Assembly: GCA_050290785.1 (NCBI GenBank)
Contig: JBNKIR010000014.1
Coordinates: forward strand, 1 to 64,000
Length of the DNA: 64,000 nt
Source: JAAGZL01 sp050290785
Lineage (GTDB): Bacteria; Pseudomonadota; Gammaproteobacteria; Chromatiales; Chromatiaceae
Direction: 5' to 3'
Part shown: positions 8,037 to 16,376 of the stretch, one piece after another
Position numbering within the stretch: position 1 is the first letter of the stretch
How the letters are laid out: each line of letters opens with the position of its first letter
Position numbers and translations under genes: made by a program
Notes under the pieces: generated by a model
Seen by the model: only the letters and a program-made list of their open reading frames with translations
What the model was told of the DNA's origin: nothing
Database searches by the model: none

Positions 8037-9893
8037 ATGGAAGTAGAATTACTAGAGATCCGAGATTTCCTCGCTTCCCATCATCCTTTTGATCAACTCC
8101 CCACGGATGCGTTAAAAGGCGTCCTGGGGGATATCGAGATAAGGTATTTGCGTCGCAATAGCAGTATCAAGAGCACAGATGGCCTTCTGGATTATCTCTA
8201 TTTGATCCGTACCGGAGCGGTTGAGCTGCAGAATCTGGAGGATGAACTTCTGGCCCGTCTGGCCGAGGGGGATATGTTTGGTTATCGCGCATCTCAGCGC
8301 GAGGGGCAGGATAATATCCGCTGCAATATGATCGAAGACTCCCTGGTATATCAATTTCCCAGATCTACGGTAGATGCATTGTGTACAGCGCACCCGCAGC
8401 TGGATTATTTTCTGGCTCCGGTTGGAGGAGAACGCCTGCGTGACGCCATTACCCATGGTGCAGATGACGCCAGGTCGCAACTGAGTATGATGACCACCCG
8501 TATCCGGGACCTTATGAAGAGAGAGCCGGTGACCATGCCTCCTACGGCTACCATCAGAGAGACCGCCATGCTGATGAGTAAGGAACGAGTATCATCGATT
8601 CTTATAACCCAGGATAACAAGCTCAAGGGCATAGTTACCGACCGGGATATGCGCAATCGTGTGGTTGCCAAGGGACTGGATTACGATCTTCCCATTACTG
8701 AGATCATGACCAGTGATACCAGCACCATCGGTATGGATGACTATACCTTTGAGGCCCAGTTGAAGATGGCTCGGCAGAATATTCATCACCTGCCGGTAGT
8801 GGATGGAGAAAGTGTGGCCGGTATGTTTACCGCTACCGATCTGGCCAAGCATCACACCACATCTGCAGTATACATGGTTAGTGATATATACAAGCAGAAT
8901 GATATTGAATCCCTGCGGGGGATCTGTTCAAAGGTGCCGGACCTGTTGGTTAATCTGGTGGCCGCGGATGTCACCGCAGACAGTGCCGGTCATGTAATCA
9001 CCTCTGTGATAGATGCCATTACCAGCAGGCTGCTTAAATTGGCTGAGCAAAAGCTTGGCTCGGCACCGGTTGCATACGCATGGCTTGCCGCCGGATCTCA
9101 AGCAAGAAGTGAACTTACAGCGAAATCAGATCAGGATAACTGCCTGCTCCTGGATGATGATTATGATCCGGCAGAACATGCTGACTACTTCAAACAGTTG
9201 GCAGAGTTTGTATGCGATGGACTAAACAAATGCTGCCATTTTTACAGTTCCGGTGAGATGGTGGCCGAGAATGAACAATGGCGCCATCCTGTTAGTGTAT
9301 GGAAAGAGTTTTATACGCAATGGATTGATAGCCTTGATCCCAAGGCCATACAACTCACCAGCGTGTTCTTTGATCTGCGTTGCATCTATGGCGATCAATC
9401 CCTGTTTCGTGAGCTGAATCGGCACATGCTGGAGAGGAGCAGAAGCAGTCGTGTCTTTCTTGCCCATATGGCTAACAATGCTCTGGCCAATAAACCTCCT
9501 TTGGGATTTTTCCGCAATTTTGTATTGATTCAGGGTGGGGAACACGACAGTACCTTTGATCTTAAACATACCGGTATGGTGCCATTGGTGGATTTGTGTA
9601 GGGTATATGCACTGGCCACAGGAAATGTTGCTGTAAATACCCAGGATAGAATCAAGGTGATGTCCGATGCCGGGTTGGTCGCAGAAGATGTGGTACGTGA
9701 TCTGCAGGATACATTCGAGTTTGTCAGCTTTCTGCGTATACGGCACCAGGCTCGACAGATTAGAGAGGGTAGGGCTGCGGACAATTATATCTCACCGGAG
9801 AACCTGTCGAATTTCGAGAGGAGTCATCTCAAGGATGCCTTTACCGTCATAAGGAATGCGCAAACGGCACTGATCCAGAGATACAAGACCTAG
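8037..9893 (+). CDS. cNMP-binding / CBS-pair / DUF294 nucleotidyltransferase-like signalling protein
   Basis: The frame is open from 7899, but the ATG at 8037 preceded by AGGAG is the better start, giving 618 residues. Domains in order: a cyclic-nucleotide-binding fold (about 15-135); a CBS pair (about 160-285, with IRDLMKREPVTMPPTATI and GIVTDRDMRNRV); a GlnD-like DUF294 nucleotidyltransferase domain with AAGSQARSELTAKSDQDN (about 345-365); and a helical C-terminal DUF294 partner domain. The family is widespread, often next to a DnaQ-like exonuclease and an acetate-type symporter. Here the exonuclease follows after three bases but no symporter is present. Its target is unknown; nucleotide sensing is inferred from the CBS and cNMP folds. 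Confidence 0.86.
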   Translation: MEVELLEIRDFLASHHPFDQLPTDALKGVLGDIEIRYLRRNSSIKSTDGLLDYLYLIRTGAVELQNLEDELLARLAEGDMFGYRASQREGQDNIRCNMIEDSLVYQFPRSTVDALCTAHPQLDYFLAPVGGERLRDAITHGADDARSQLSMMTTRIRDLMKREPVTMPPTATIRETAMLMSKERVSSILITQDNKLKGIVTDRDMRNRVVAKGLDYDLPITEIMTSDTSTIGMDDYTFEAQLKMARQNIHHLPVVDGESVAGMFTATDLAKHHTTSAVYMVSDIYKQNDIESLRGICSKVPDLLVNLVAADVTADSAGHVITSVIDAITSRLLKLAEQKLGSAPVAYAWLAAGSQARSELTAKSDQDNCLLLDDDYDPAEHADYFKQLAEFVCDGLNKCCHFYSSGEMVAENEQWRHPVSVWKEFYTQWIDSLDPKAIQLTSVFFDLRCIYGDQSLFRELNRHMLERSRSSRVFLAHMANNALANKPPLGFFRNFVLIQGGEHDSTFDLKHTGMVPLVDLCRVYALATGNVAVNTQDRIKVMSDAGLVAEDVVRDLQDTFEFVSFLRIRHQARQIREGRAADNYISPENLSNFERSHLKDAFTVIRNAQTALIQRYKT

Positions 9894-9896
9894 CTC

Positions 9897-10595
9897 ATGT
9901 CGATCTGGCAATATATTTTCAGTCTGGAAGAGCGTCGAAACTGGTGGATGCGCAAGATGCCTTCATCTCCGCTAAGGGATTACTATGAAGTTCCGTTTCC
10001 GGACAAGAAATCAGATTGGCGCCAGGTTGACTATCTGGCCCTGGATTTTGAGACCACCGGTCTGGATGACAGGAATGATGAGATCCTTAGCATCGGCTAT
10101 ACCACCATCAACGGCCCCAGTCTGCGGTTGGCGGACGCAACCCATATGTTGACCAGGCCGAAGGGTGCGATACCGGATGGGTCGGCGGTGATCCATGGGA
10201 TTATGGATGACGAGGCGGCCAACGCGAAAGAGTTGGAGGATGTGTTGCCGTACCTGCTGAAGGCCCTGTCCGGTAAGGTCATGCTGGCCCATTTTGCGAG
10301 CATTGAATATAACTTTCTGAGTAACGCATGCAGACGTATCTACGGTTTCCCGTTTCTGGGGCCGGTGGTGGATACGCTCTCCACCGAGGCGCGCATCCTG
10401 CGCGATAGGGACATCCCCATTCGGTCCGGAGACCTGCGTTTGGCCAATGCCAGGGCAAGATATGGCCTGCCGCGCTACCGCGCCCATAATGCACTGGTCG
10501 ACGCCATCGCTGCCGGTGAACTGTTCCTGGCGCAGCTGGCCACAAAGATTGAAGGTGATGATATACGACTTAAACAGCTATTGGCGCATAGCTGA
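9897..10595 (+). CDS. DnaQ-like 3'-5' exonuclease (DEDDh)
   Basis: A 232-residue protein. Exo I is LALDFETTGLD with the Asp/Glu pair. Exo II lies around GKVMLAHFASIEYNFL, and Exo III near the end contains RAHNALVDAIAAGELFL with the His and Asp of the DEDDh class. These residues coordinate two metal ions for 3'-5' hydrolysis of DNA or RNA. It starts three bases after the stop of the CBS/DUF294 gene, so the two are certainly in one operon, a pairing common in proteobacteria. Whether it acts in repair or in the signalling pathway of its partner is not known. Confidence 0.86.
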   Translation: MSIWQYIFSLEERRNWWMRKMPSSPLRDYYEVPFPDKKSDWRQVDYLALDFETTGLDDRNDEILSIGYTTINGPSLRLADATHMLTRPKGAIPDGSAVIHGIMDDEAANAKELEDVLPYLLKALSGKVMLAHFASIEYNFLSNACRRIYGFPFLGPVVDTLSTEARILRDRDIPIRSGDLRLANARARYGLPRYRAHNALVDAIAAGELFLAQLATKIEGDDIRLKQLLAHS

Positions 10596-10708
10596 ATATA
10601 TAAGATCCTATGTCCTAAATGTTCTAGGATTACGTTCTGCTTTTTGCAGGTGGTAGTTGTTGTCCCAATATATAAAGTTTTCCACTTGTGGTTTTGCCGG
10701 GCTGAAAG

Positions 10709-11410
10709 ATGAAGCTATTTACTGAAAAGGAAGCACTCTCCCAGAGTTCAGTTAATTTTGCATATTGCTCATTGCTGGAAAGTGAAGGGATTGTCACTCT
10801 TGACGAGTTAAGCGAGTTGATACCTGGGTTTGTCCATATCAATAGCCTGCGAACCCATGGGTTAGAGTATTTAAGCAGGAGAGGTCTGGAGATATTTGAA
10901 AAAAGTAATGATGAAATAAAAAAAGGTGGAAGAGAGTTATTGCTTAGCATTTCGGATAAGAAGTCGCAGGAAATATTTAAGGTAAAGAACAGGTTTCTTG
11001 CCGGGAATGTTGGAAGAACCTACAGTCATTTTCAGCGCTTATGTTATAGAGAGAAAAATATTCCTTATACATTGTTTTATACATCATCCAAGCTATACAA
11101 AACCAGAGATGCAATAGTCTCATTCAGTCAGCCACTGCATTTGCTACAAAATGATAGTTTTCTAAAGGATATCGTTGAAGAGCGTTTTGTGTTTTTTAAT
11201 AAGAATTTCCACAGATATCAATCGCTGACAAAAAGAGAGTGCGAGATACTGAAACTAATAGCGGATGGAGATTGCAATAAAACCATATCAGATAAGCTCT
11301 GCATATCTATTCATACTGTAAAAACTCACAGAAAAAATATATGCCGTAAACTGGAGACCGGGAGACTGATCGATTTGGTCAAGTTTGCACAAGTCTTCCT
11401 TAGTGAATAA
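10709..11410 (+). CDS. LuxR-type transcriptional regulator with unrecognised sensor domain
   Basis: A 233-residue protein. The last ~65 residues form a LuxR/GerE helix-turn-helix: LTKRECEILKLIADGDCNKT, then ISIHTVKTHRKNICRKL. The first ~165 residues are mostly helical and match neither a receiver nor an autoinducer-binding domain that I can recognise; a PAS-like fold is possible. The gene is more AT-rich than the neighbours on its left (many AAA, ATA and TTT codons), which may mark acquired DNA. No cognate kinase or obvious target lies next to it. Confidence 0.72.
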   Translation: MKLFTEKEALSQSSVNFAYCSLLESEGIVTLDELSELIPGFVHINSLRTHGLEYLSRRGLEIFEKSNDEIKKGGRELLLSISDKKSQEIFKVKNRFLAGNVGRTYSHFQRLCYREKNIPYTLFYTSSKLYKTRDAIVSFSQPLHLLQNDSFLKDIVEERFVFFNKNFHRYQSLTKRECEILKLIADGDCNKTISDKLCISIHTVKTHRKNICRKLETGRLIDLVKFAQVFLSE

Positions 11411-11590
11411 ATATACCTACCAGGCGGTATTGCCCCACGCTCGCGAAAAAACTTAGCATCTCCGCATGCTTCTGGAATCTGCGCAAAATTCCAAACATGC
11501 ATGAATAATCTTGCGCGCCTGTACAAAACCCAAGTGGTTGGACAGGCTATATTGAAGCTGTTGATTTTTCATAATAAAAGGGTGACGGGT

Positions 11591-12007
11591 ATGGCAAGTA
11601 ATGAGGATTTATTGGAAGTGCTAAAAATCAAAGAGGCGGAGACACCGCTTGAGCTTGGCATTAAGGCTGGTGCTGCCAACGAGTGTCTAAGGGCTAAAAC
11701 GGATGCCTATGATGAATATCAAAATATTGTGAAGAAATTTGGTGAAATTCCCCAAGCTAATGACTGGAAAGCGGCATCTCAAGTGCTGGAAAAATTACTT
11801 GATCTTTTATCAAGAGCTACTGACAAGGAGATGTCTATGTTGCAGGAGGCTCAGAGTGCGGTAGGAGATGGTTCAAAAATACTTGAAATACGCCAATATG
11901 CCTGTCAGAAGATCGATTTGTTTGGCTCGTATTTAGAAGAGCCAGGTGCTCCATCAGCTGATCCGATAATATTTAAGGCAAAAAAGGCGATAAACAGAGA
12001 AATTTAA
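11591..12007 (+). CDS. Hypothetical helical protein
   Basis: 138 residues from the ATG at 11591 (MASNEDLLEV), which follows the G-rich GGGTGACGGG. The frame extends upstream to 11501, but that part reads like non-coding DNA. The protein is acidic and almost entirely helical, without a signal peptide, membrane helix, cysteine motif or known signature. Lys- and AT-rich codon use resembles the LuxR-type gene just upstream. I do not recognise a family. Confidence 0.5.
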   Translation: MASNEDLLEVLKIKEAETPLELGIKAGAANECLRAKTDAYDEYQNIVKKFGEIPQANDWKAASQVLEKLLDLLSRATDKEMSMLQEAQSAVGDGSKILEIRQYACQKIDLFGSYLEEPGAPSADPIIFKAKKAINREI

Positions 12008-12345
12008 TCTGTGATGTTACGGTTGAATAGCCTGATGCCACCTATGGCTATGGAATGAATCAGATGTATGTTTTTTGTGTCAATGCAAGTTGAATCATGC
12101 CTGGGTTGATAGAGGCAGTATCTGGGGAGTGATAGATTTACCTTCGGACCTCGGCCCAAGGGGCTGGGGTCTTTTCCCCTTTCCGCCTTTCATAATGGAA
12201 AGGACGGAACCATGGTTGATGATCAATGGCTGGTGATCTCTCCTCAAGGAGATATTCCGCCTGGTATAACCAAACGCCATGTTCTGTTAGCTAGATAATT
12301 TTGCAATCATAAACAACGCGTTATGGCAATAAAGATTGCGGTCTT
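12008..12345 (+). other. Intergenic region with hairpins, 338 bases
   Basis: No protein gene is supported. The stretch 12181-12209 can fold as TTCCG-CCTTTC / GGAAAGG-CGGAA around a five-base loop. A second hairpin (CTCCTCAAGGAG, 12240-12251) follows about 30 bases later. No T-tract follows either, so they are not typical terminators. They may belong to an untranslated RNA or a mobile palindrome. I cannot assign them to a known RNA family. Confidence 0.35.
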
Positions 12346-12498
12346 TTATTTCTCTCCCAGTCCAAATAACTTGAACCAGAAAATACCTTCAAACACCACG
12401 GCCAATATGACCAGCCCGGTGGCGGCGATATTTATCCCGACGTAATAGAACAGGAGTGCGATTAGGAGGATGAAAAAAGTGATTAGGTGTTTAGTCAT
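12346..12498 (-). CDS. Small membrane protein, 50 residues
   Basis: Reading the minus strand from ATG at 12498 to TAA at 12346 gives 50 residues: MTKHLITFFILLIALLFYYV, then a short GINIAATG turn, a second hydrophobic segment (LVILAVVFEGIFWF) and the tail KLFGLGEK. Two membrane helices in a hairpin with sensible codon use support a real small membrane protein. The ribosome binding site is weak. It lies 57 bases downstream of tRNA-Leu on the same strand and could be transcribed with it. I do not know a function. Confidence 0.6.
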   Translation of the reverse strand: MTKHLITFFILLIALLFYYVGINIAATGLVILAVVFEGIFWFKLFGLGEK

Positions 12499-12555
12499 TT
12501 TTCAAAAGCATCCATTATGGTGTCTAGTAGACCATGATCTGTTATATGAATATGG

Positions 12556-12642
12556 TGGTACCGGGGGTCGGACTCGAACCGACAAGGAGTTGCCTCCGGG
12601 GGATTTTGAATCCCCTGTGTCTACCAATTTCACCACCCCGGC
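12556..12642 (-). tRNA. tRNA-Leu (anticodon CAA)
   Basis: The minus strand from 12642 to 12556 folds as an 87-base class II tRNA with an encoded CCA end. The acceptor stem GCCGGGG pairs with CCCCGGT (a G-U pair at 1:72). The D-arm contains TGGTAGAC. The anticodon stem-loop GGGGA-TTCAAAA-TCCCC gives anticodon CAA, reading UUG. There is a long variable arm, and the T-arm contains GGTTCGAGTCC. The long variable arm and A discriminator are leucine features. Confidence 0.95.
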
Positions 12643-12749
12643 ATGGCAGGCCATACCTTAAGAAGGCCACAAGTATATATATTTCCATAACCATCGCAAC
12701 CTTAACATCCCTTTTGCTGCAGATTAATCACTGCTAAGATGCCGCGGCT

Positions 12750-13772
12750 ATGCAATTGTCTGATTTTCATTACCATCTACCCGAAGAGCTGATCGCCCAG
12801 TATCCCACAGAAAGGCGCAGTGCCAGCCGTTTGTTGTGTCTAGATGGCAGTAACGGTGTGGTGGATGACCGGGTGTTTCTGGATCTGCCGGATTTGTTGC
12901 AACCTGGAGATCTCCTGGTGTTTAACGATACCAAGGTGATCCCGGCGCGGATGTACGGCCGGAAGCAGACCGGCGGGAAGGTCGAGGTACTTATCGAGCG
13001 GATGCTGGATAGCAACCGCGCCCTGGCTCATCTAAGGTCCAGCAAATCTCCCAAGGCCGGGACCCGGATCCATATCGGCGACACCGAGTTGGAAGTGACC
13101 GGGCGGCAGGTCGATCTGTTTGAGCTGGTTTCCCACGACAGGGAACTCATGGAGCTGATGGATTCCCATGGACACATACCCCTTCCACCCTATATACGGC
13201 GGGACGATGAGAAGATGGACCTGGATAGATATCAGACCATATATGCCGAGCGTCCTGGGGCGGTGGCGGCGCCCACTGCCGGTCTGCACTTTGACCGCGA
13301 TATGCTGCAGAGGTTGGAGAAGATGGGAGTAGAGAGCGCCCGGGTTACCCTGCATGTGGGTGCGGGCACCTTCCAGCCGGTGCGGGTGCAGAATCTGGAT
13401 GAACATGAGATGCACAGCGAGCTGGTAGAGGTGAGCCCTGAGGTCTGCGCTGCGGTAGCGGCTACCCGTGAACGTGGCAGCAGGGTCGTTGCGGTGGGTA
13501 CCACAAGCGTACGTAGCCTTGAGGCCGCATCTATTGGTGGTGAGCTAAGGCCATTCAACGGGGAGACCAGGATGTTTCTCCGCCCGGGAAGCAGCTTTAA
13601 TACCGTTGACGCCATGCTGACCAACTTCCATCTGCCGGAATCGACGCTTTTGATGTTGGTGGCGGCCTTTGCGGGTTATGATCACGTGATGGCGGCCTAC
13701 AGGCATGCAGTGGACCAGAGATATCGTTTTTTCAGCTATGGGGATGCGATGTTTATAACTAGGGTGGGGTGA
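12750..13772 (+). CDS. queA: S-adenosylmethionine:tRNA ribosyltransferase-isomerase
   Basis: A 340-residue protein of normal length for QueA. It begins MQLSDFHYHLPEELIAQYP, the family start, and contains LVFNDTKVIPARMYGRK, APTAGLHFD and TLHVGAGTFQPV, all conserved blocks. QueA transfers and isomerises the ribosyl part of SAM onto preQ1 in tRNA to make epoxyqueuosine, in the cytoplasm. The next plus-strand gene is tgt, the preceding step of the same pathway, the common queA-tgt arrangement. Here 274 bases separate them, and that gap holds a likely minus-strand small RNA. Confidence 0.97.
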   Translation: MQLSDFHYHLPEELIAQYPTERRSASRLLCLDGSNGVVDDRVFLDLPDLLQPGDLLVFNDTKVIPARMYGRKQTGGKVEVLIERMLDSNRALAHLRSSKSPKAGTRIHIGDTELEVTGRQVDLFELVSHDRELMELMDSHGHIPLPPYIRRDDEKMDLDRYQTIYAERPGAVAAPTAGLHFDRDMLQRLEKMGVESARVTLHVGAGTFQPVRVQNLDEHEMHSELVEVSPEVCAAVAATRERGSRVVAVGTTSVRSLEAASIGGELRPFNGETRMFLRPGSSFNTVDAMLTNFHLPESTLLMLVAAFAGYDHVMAAYRHAVDQRYRFFSYGDAMFITRVG

Positions 13773-13907
13773 TTGTGGATTGGGCGTCGCTCACAACCAG
13801 GTATCCTTACCTGTTCGCGACATGACCGCCAGGGATGGCGGAAATGCAGAAAACGCAGGAGCAGTTTTCTGTCGTACTATCAACGCCGCTCTCGCACATC
13901 CATGGGC

Positions 13908-13987
13908 AAAAAAAAGGCGCGGTGAAGAACCGCGCCTAAAACCACTAAAGGAGGAACTGAATCAATACTACAGTGATTCAGGATAGT
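13908..13987 (-). ncRNA. Candidate trans-acting small RNA with anti-Shine-Dalgarno segment
   Basis: On the minus strand the queA-tgt gap contains, in order: TTGACA (14019-14014) as a -35 box with only a weak -10 such as TAGAAG; a hairpin CTGAATCA / TGATTCAG (13981-13974 with 13964-13957); a single-stranded pyrimidine stretch CCTCCTTT (13954-13947), complementary to a strong ribosome binding site; and a stem AGGCGCGGT / ACCGCGCCT (13937-13929 with 13923-13915) followed by eight T residues. The T-tract exists only on this strand. Hairpin, CU-rich loop and intrinsic terminator is the layout of Hfq-type sRNAs that block translation. The exact 5' end is inferred and the family is not recognised. 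Confidence 0.55.
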
Positions 13988-14046
13988 AGAATCTTCTAAT
14001 ATACTAACGCGTTTGTCAACACTTTTTTTGATTTTTGTAGGTTTTT

Positions 14047-15144
14047 ATGCGATTTCAGACCCTAAAAACAGACAACCTCTCCCGTCGCGGACAGCTTGAG
14101 TTCGATCGGGGTAGCGTCCAGACCCCGGCATTTATGCCGGTTGGCACCTACGGAACGGTCAAGGCCATGACCCAGGAAGAGCTGCGGGAGCTGGGTGCCG
14201 AGATCATCCTGGGTAACACCTTCCACCTCATGCTGCGTCCTGGCACGGACGTCATCTCCCGCCATGGCGACCTGCACGATTTTACCCACTGGCAGGGACC
14301 GATCCTTACCGATTCCGGTGGCTTCCAGGTATTCAGTCTGGGCGATATCAGGAAGATTACAGAGGAGGGGGTCCATTTCCGCTCCCCGATAGACGGCGGC
14401 AGGATCTTCATGGGGCCGGAGGAGTCCATGCAGGTGCAGCGTGAGCTGGGGTCGGATATCGTGATGATCTTCGATGAGTGTACCCCCTATCCGGCCACGG
14501 AGAGCGAGGCGCGCATCTCCATGGAGCTGTCTCTGCGCTGGGCGCAACGCAGCAAGCAGGCCCATGGCGACAATCCGGCGGCCCTGTTCGGCATAGTGCA
14601 GGGTGGAGTGTATGAGCAGCTGCGGGGAGAGTCTCTGCAGGGTTTGGTGGATATCGGTTTCGATGGCTATGCGGTGGGCGGACTCTCGGTGGGGGAACCG
14701 TCAGAAGACCGTTGGCGGGTTCTGGACTATCTCTCGAGTCGGCTGCCCACTGACAAACCACGTTATCTGATGGGGGTGGGGACACCTGAAGATATCGTAG
14801 AGGCGGTGCGTCGCGGTATAGACATGTTCGACTGTGTCATGCCGACCCGCAATGCCCGCAACGGCCATCTGTTTACCCATAACGGTGTAGTGCGTATCAG
14901 GAATGCCTGCCATCAATATGATACGGGGCCGCTCGATCCCATGTGTGACTGCTATACCTGCAGGAACTATAGCAGGGCCTATCTCAGACATCTGTCCCGT
15001 TGCAATGAGATCCTGGGCGCCAGGCTGAACACCATCCACAATCTCTATTACTATCAGACCCTGATGCGCAATATCCGGGAAGCGATCGAACAGCAGCGGT
15101 TCGATCAGTTTGTACAGGAGTTTTATGCCCTGCGTGCAGGGTAG
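14047..15144 (+). CDS. tgt: tRNA-guanine transglycosylase
   Basis: A 365-residue protein. LTDSGGFQVFSLG near residue 90 carries the proton-acceptor Asp. GIVQGGVYEQLR and AVGGLSVGEP line the preQ1 pocket. DCVMPTRNARNGHLFT (about 260) contains the nucleophilic Asp. PMCDCYTCRNYSRAYLRHL has the Cys residues of the zinc site, completed by a later His. Tgt swaps guanine 34 of GUN-anticodon tRNAs for preQ1, the step before QueA. Downstream, yajC-secD-secF, the usual partners in gammaproteobacteria, are absent; a terminator and a minus-strand gene follow instead. Confidence 0.97.
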   Translation: MRFQTLKTDNLSRRGQLEFDRGSVQTPAFMPVGTYGTVKAMTQEELRELGAEIILGNTFHLMLRPGTDVISRHGDLHDFTHWQGPILTDSGGFQVFSLGDIRKITEEGVHFRSPIDGGRIFMGPEESMQVQRELGSDIVMIFDECTPYPATESEARISMELSLRWAQRSKQAHGDNPAALFGIVQGGVYEQLRGESLQGLVDIGFDGYAVGGLSVGEPSEDRWRVLDYLSSRLPTDKPRYLMGVGTPEDIVEAVRRGIDMFDCVMPTRNARNGHLFTHNGVVRIRNACHQYDTGPLDPMCDCYTCRNYSRAYLRHLSRCNEILGARLNTIHNLYYYQTLMRNIREAIEQQRFDQFVQEFYALRAG

Positions 15145-15151
15145 CGGACAG

Positions 15152-15184
15152 CAAAAAGCCCCGCTTAGAGCGGGGCCTTTTGTT
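15152..15184 (+). terminator. Bidirectional rho-independent terminator
   Basis: GCCCCGCT (15158-15165) pairs with AGCGGGGC (15069+100, i.e. 15169-15176), with an A-run before and a T-run after. It can end both tgt (plus) and the glycine-zipper lipoprotein gene converging from the minus strand. Confidence 0.88.
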
Positions 15185-15196
15185 TGATCTATTTGA

Positions 15197-15646
15197 TCAA
15201 TTTGCGGCCTGCCAACTGCCGTCCGGCTGGCGGCATGCCTTGCCATAGACCGTCTCTGGTTTACCGCCGATAATGGCCTCGGTGGTGTATTCACGGCAGG
15301 GTCCGCTGGCGGTCTCATAGGTGTTGGTAGGGGTTACCGTATAACTGTTGCCGCTGTTGGGATTGGTCCAGCTCTTGGACCTGTTGTCGGCATAACTCTC
15401 CAGGGCCTGCTGGGAATACATGCGGTCCTGTTGGTCCATACGGGCACCAATGTTTCCGCCGATTACCGCTCCGGCAATCATGCCAAGGCCTGTGGCCCAT
15501 GCCCTGCCGCTGCCCTTTCCAATCTGGTTGCCGATGACGCCGCCAACTACAGCGCCGGTAGCAATGCCAACGTCACGATTGGGATTTTCCGTGCAGGCGA
15601 AGAGAAAGGTTGATGCCACTAACGCTGTGATGATCTTAAGTTTCAT
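15197..15646 (-). CDS. Glycine-zipper outer-membrane lipoprotein (17 kDa surface antigen type)
   Basis: A 149-residue protein. The signal peptide ends in FLFAC, a lipobox with Cys18. Residues about 28-68 are a glycine zipper with repeated GxxxG (GAVVGGVIGNQIGKGSG, then AGAVIGGNIGARMD), typical of Rickettsia 17 kDa antigen-like and SlyB-like lipoproteins. A C-terminal domain has SYTVTPTNTYETASGPCREY and KACRQPDGSWQ, with two cysteines likely paired. Such proteins sit in the outer membrane; their exact job is unclear. It converges on tgt with a shared terminator. Confidence 0.82.
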   Translation of the reverse strand: MKLKIITALVASTFLFACTENPNRDVGIATGAVVGGVIGNQIGKGSGRAWATGLGMIAGAVIGGNIGARMDQQDRMYSQQALESYADNRSKSWTNPNSGNSYTVTPTNTYETASGPCREYTTEAIIGGKPETVYGKACRQPDGSWQAAN

Positions 15647-15796
15647 TTTTATCTCCGACGTCCAATCAGTTAGTTATAAGTGTGGTTATAATAATGCCAC
15701 AACTATGAACCATAACTGAACGGAAAGGTTCAATATCCCCCGGCCTTTTTGCCTTCCGGGCAAGATTTGGTAAAAAGTGTGAACCGATACTCCTGA

Positions 15797-16225
15797 TCAG
15801 CACTGTTCCCAAGGCAGTCCGTGGTAACGCCATCCGCCGACACTGCTGCGGTGATGGTTGTCATCCAGTTCGCCCTCGAACCCTTCACCCACATGGAACA
15901 CCCTGGTGAATCCCTCCTGCAGCAAGAGCTTCCCTGCCTCAAGTGAGCGTTTACCGCTACGGCAGATCAAAACTACCGGGGCGCATCCGTCGTCAATGGT
16001 GCAGACCGCGCCACCCAACACCAGTTTGCGTATATCGGTGACGAAGTGTGGGTTGATCACCCAGTCCGGCTCATCGATCCATGGGACGTGTACGGCACCA
16101 ACCGGATGTCCCACAAATAGAAATTCCATGTTTGATCGAATATCCACCAGGATGGTCCTGGGATCATCCTGTATCAGTTTCATCGCCTGATCCGGGGTCA
16201 GGTTGACCGGGACTTTTTCACTCAT
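15797..16225 (-). CDS. Rhodanese-domain sulfurtransferase-like protein
   Basis: A 142-residue single rhodanese domain without signal peptide, so cytoplasmic. ILVDIRSNMEFLFVGHP matches the first rhodanese (CH2) block, and VVLICRSGKRS holds the active-site loop with the persulfide-forming Cys (CRSGKRS). A short insertion (PWIDEPDWVINPHF) is often seen in rhodaneses of sulfur oxidisers. Single-domain rhodaneses pass sulfane sulfur to acceptors such as TusA or DsrE. A link to sulfur oxidation here is inference from the soxYZ and dsr genes nearby, not from operon structure. Confidence 0.82.
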   Translation of the reverse strand: MSEKVPVNLTPDQAMKLIQDDPRTILVDIRSNMEFLFVGHPVGAVHVPWIDEPDWVINPHFVTDIRKLVLGGAVCTIDDGCAPVVLICRSGKRSLEAGKLLLQEGFTRVFHVGEGFEGELDDNHHRSSVGGWRYHGLPWEQC

Positions 16226-16376
16226 TTTTTGACTCTCTCCTCAATTACAGGTGCAGTTGGTGGTAGAATCCATAGGCTTTAACATCTTCATTACTCAAGG
16301 GTTTGCTCCGTAATGCCAACCCTCTTCATGTATTGATTGATTATAGAACAATTTTCGCCAGGCATAAAATTTATAT

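Noticed and set aside
12470..12737. Two overlapping plus-strand frames over tRNA-Leu
   Set aside because: They are translated antisense of the tRNA gene and have no coding character.
13780..13986. Plus-strand frame between queA and tgt
   Set aside because: It has no ribosome binding site and runs through the hairpins of the small-RNA candidate.
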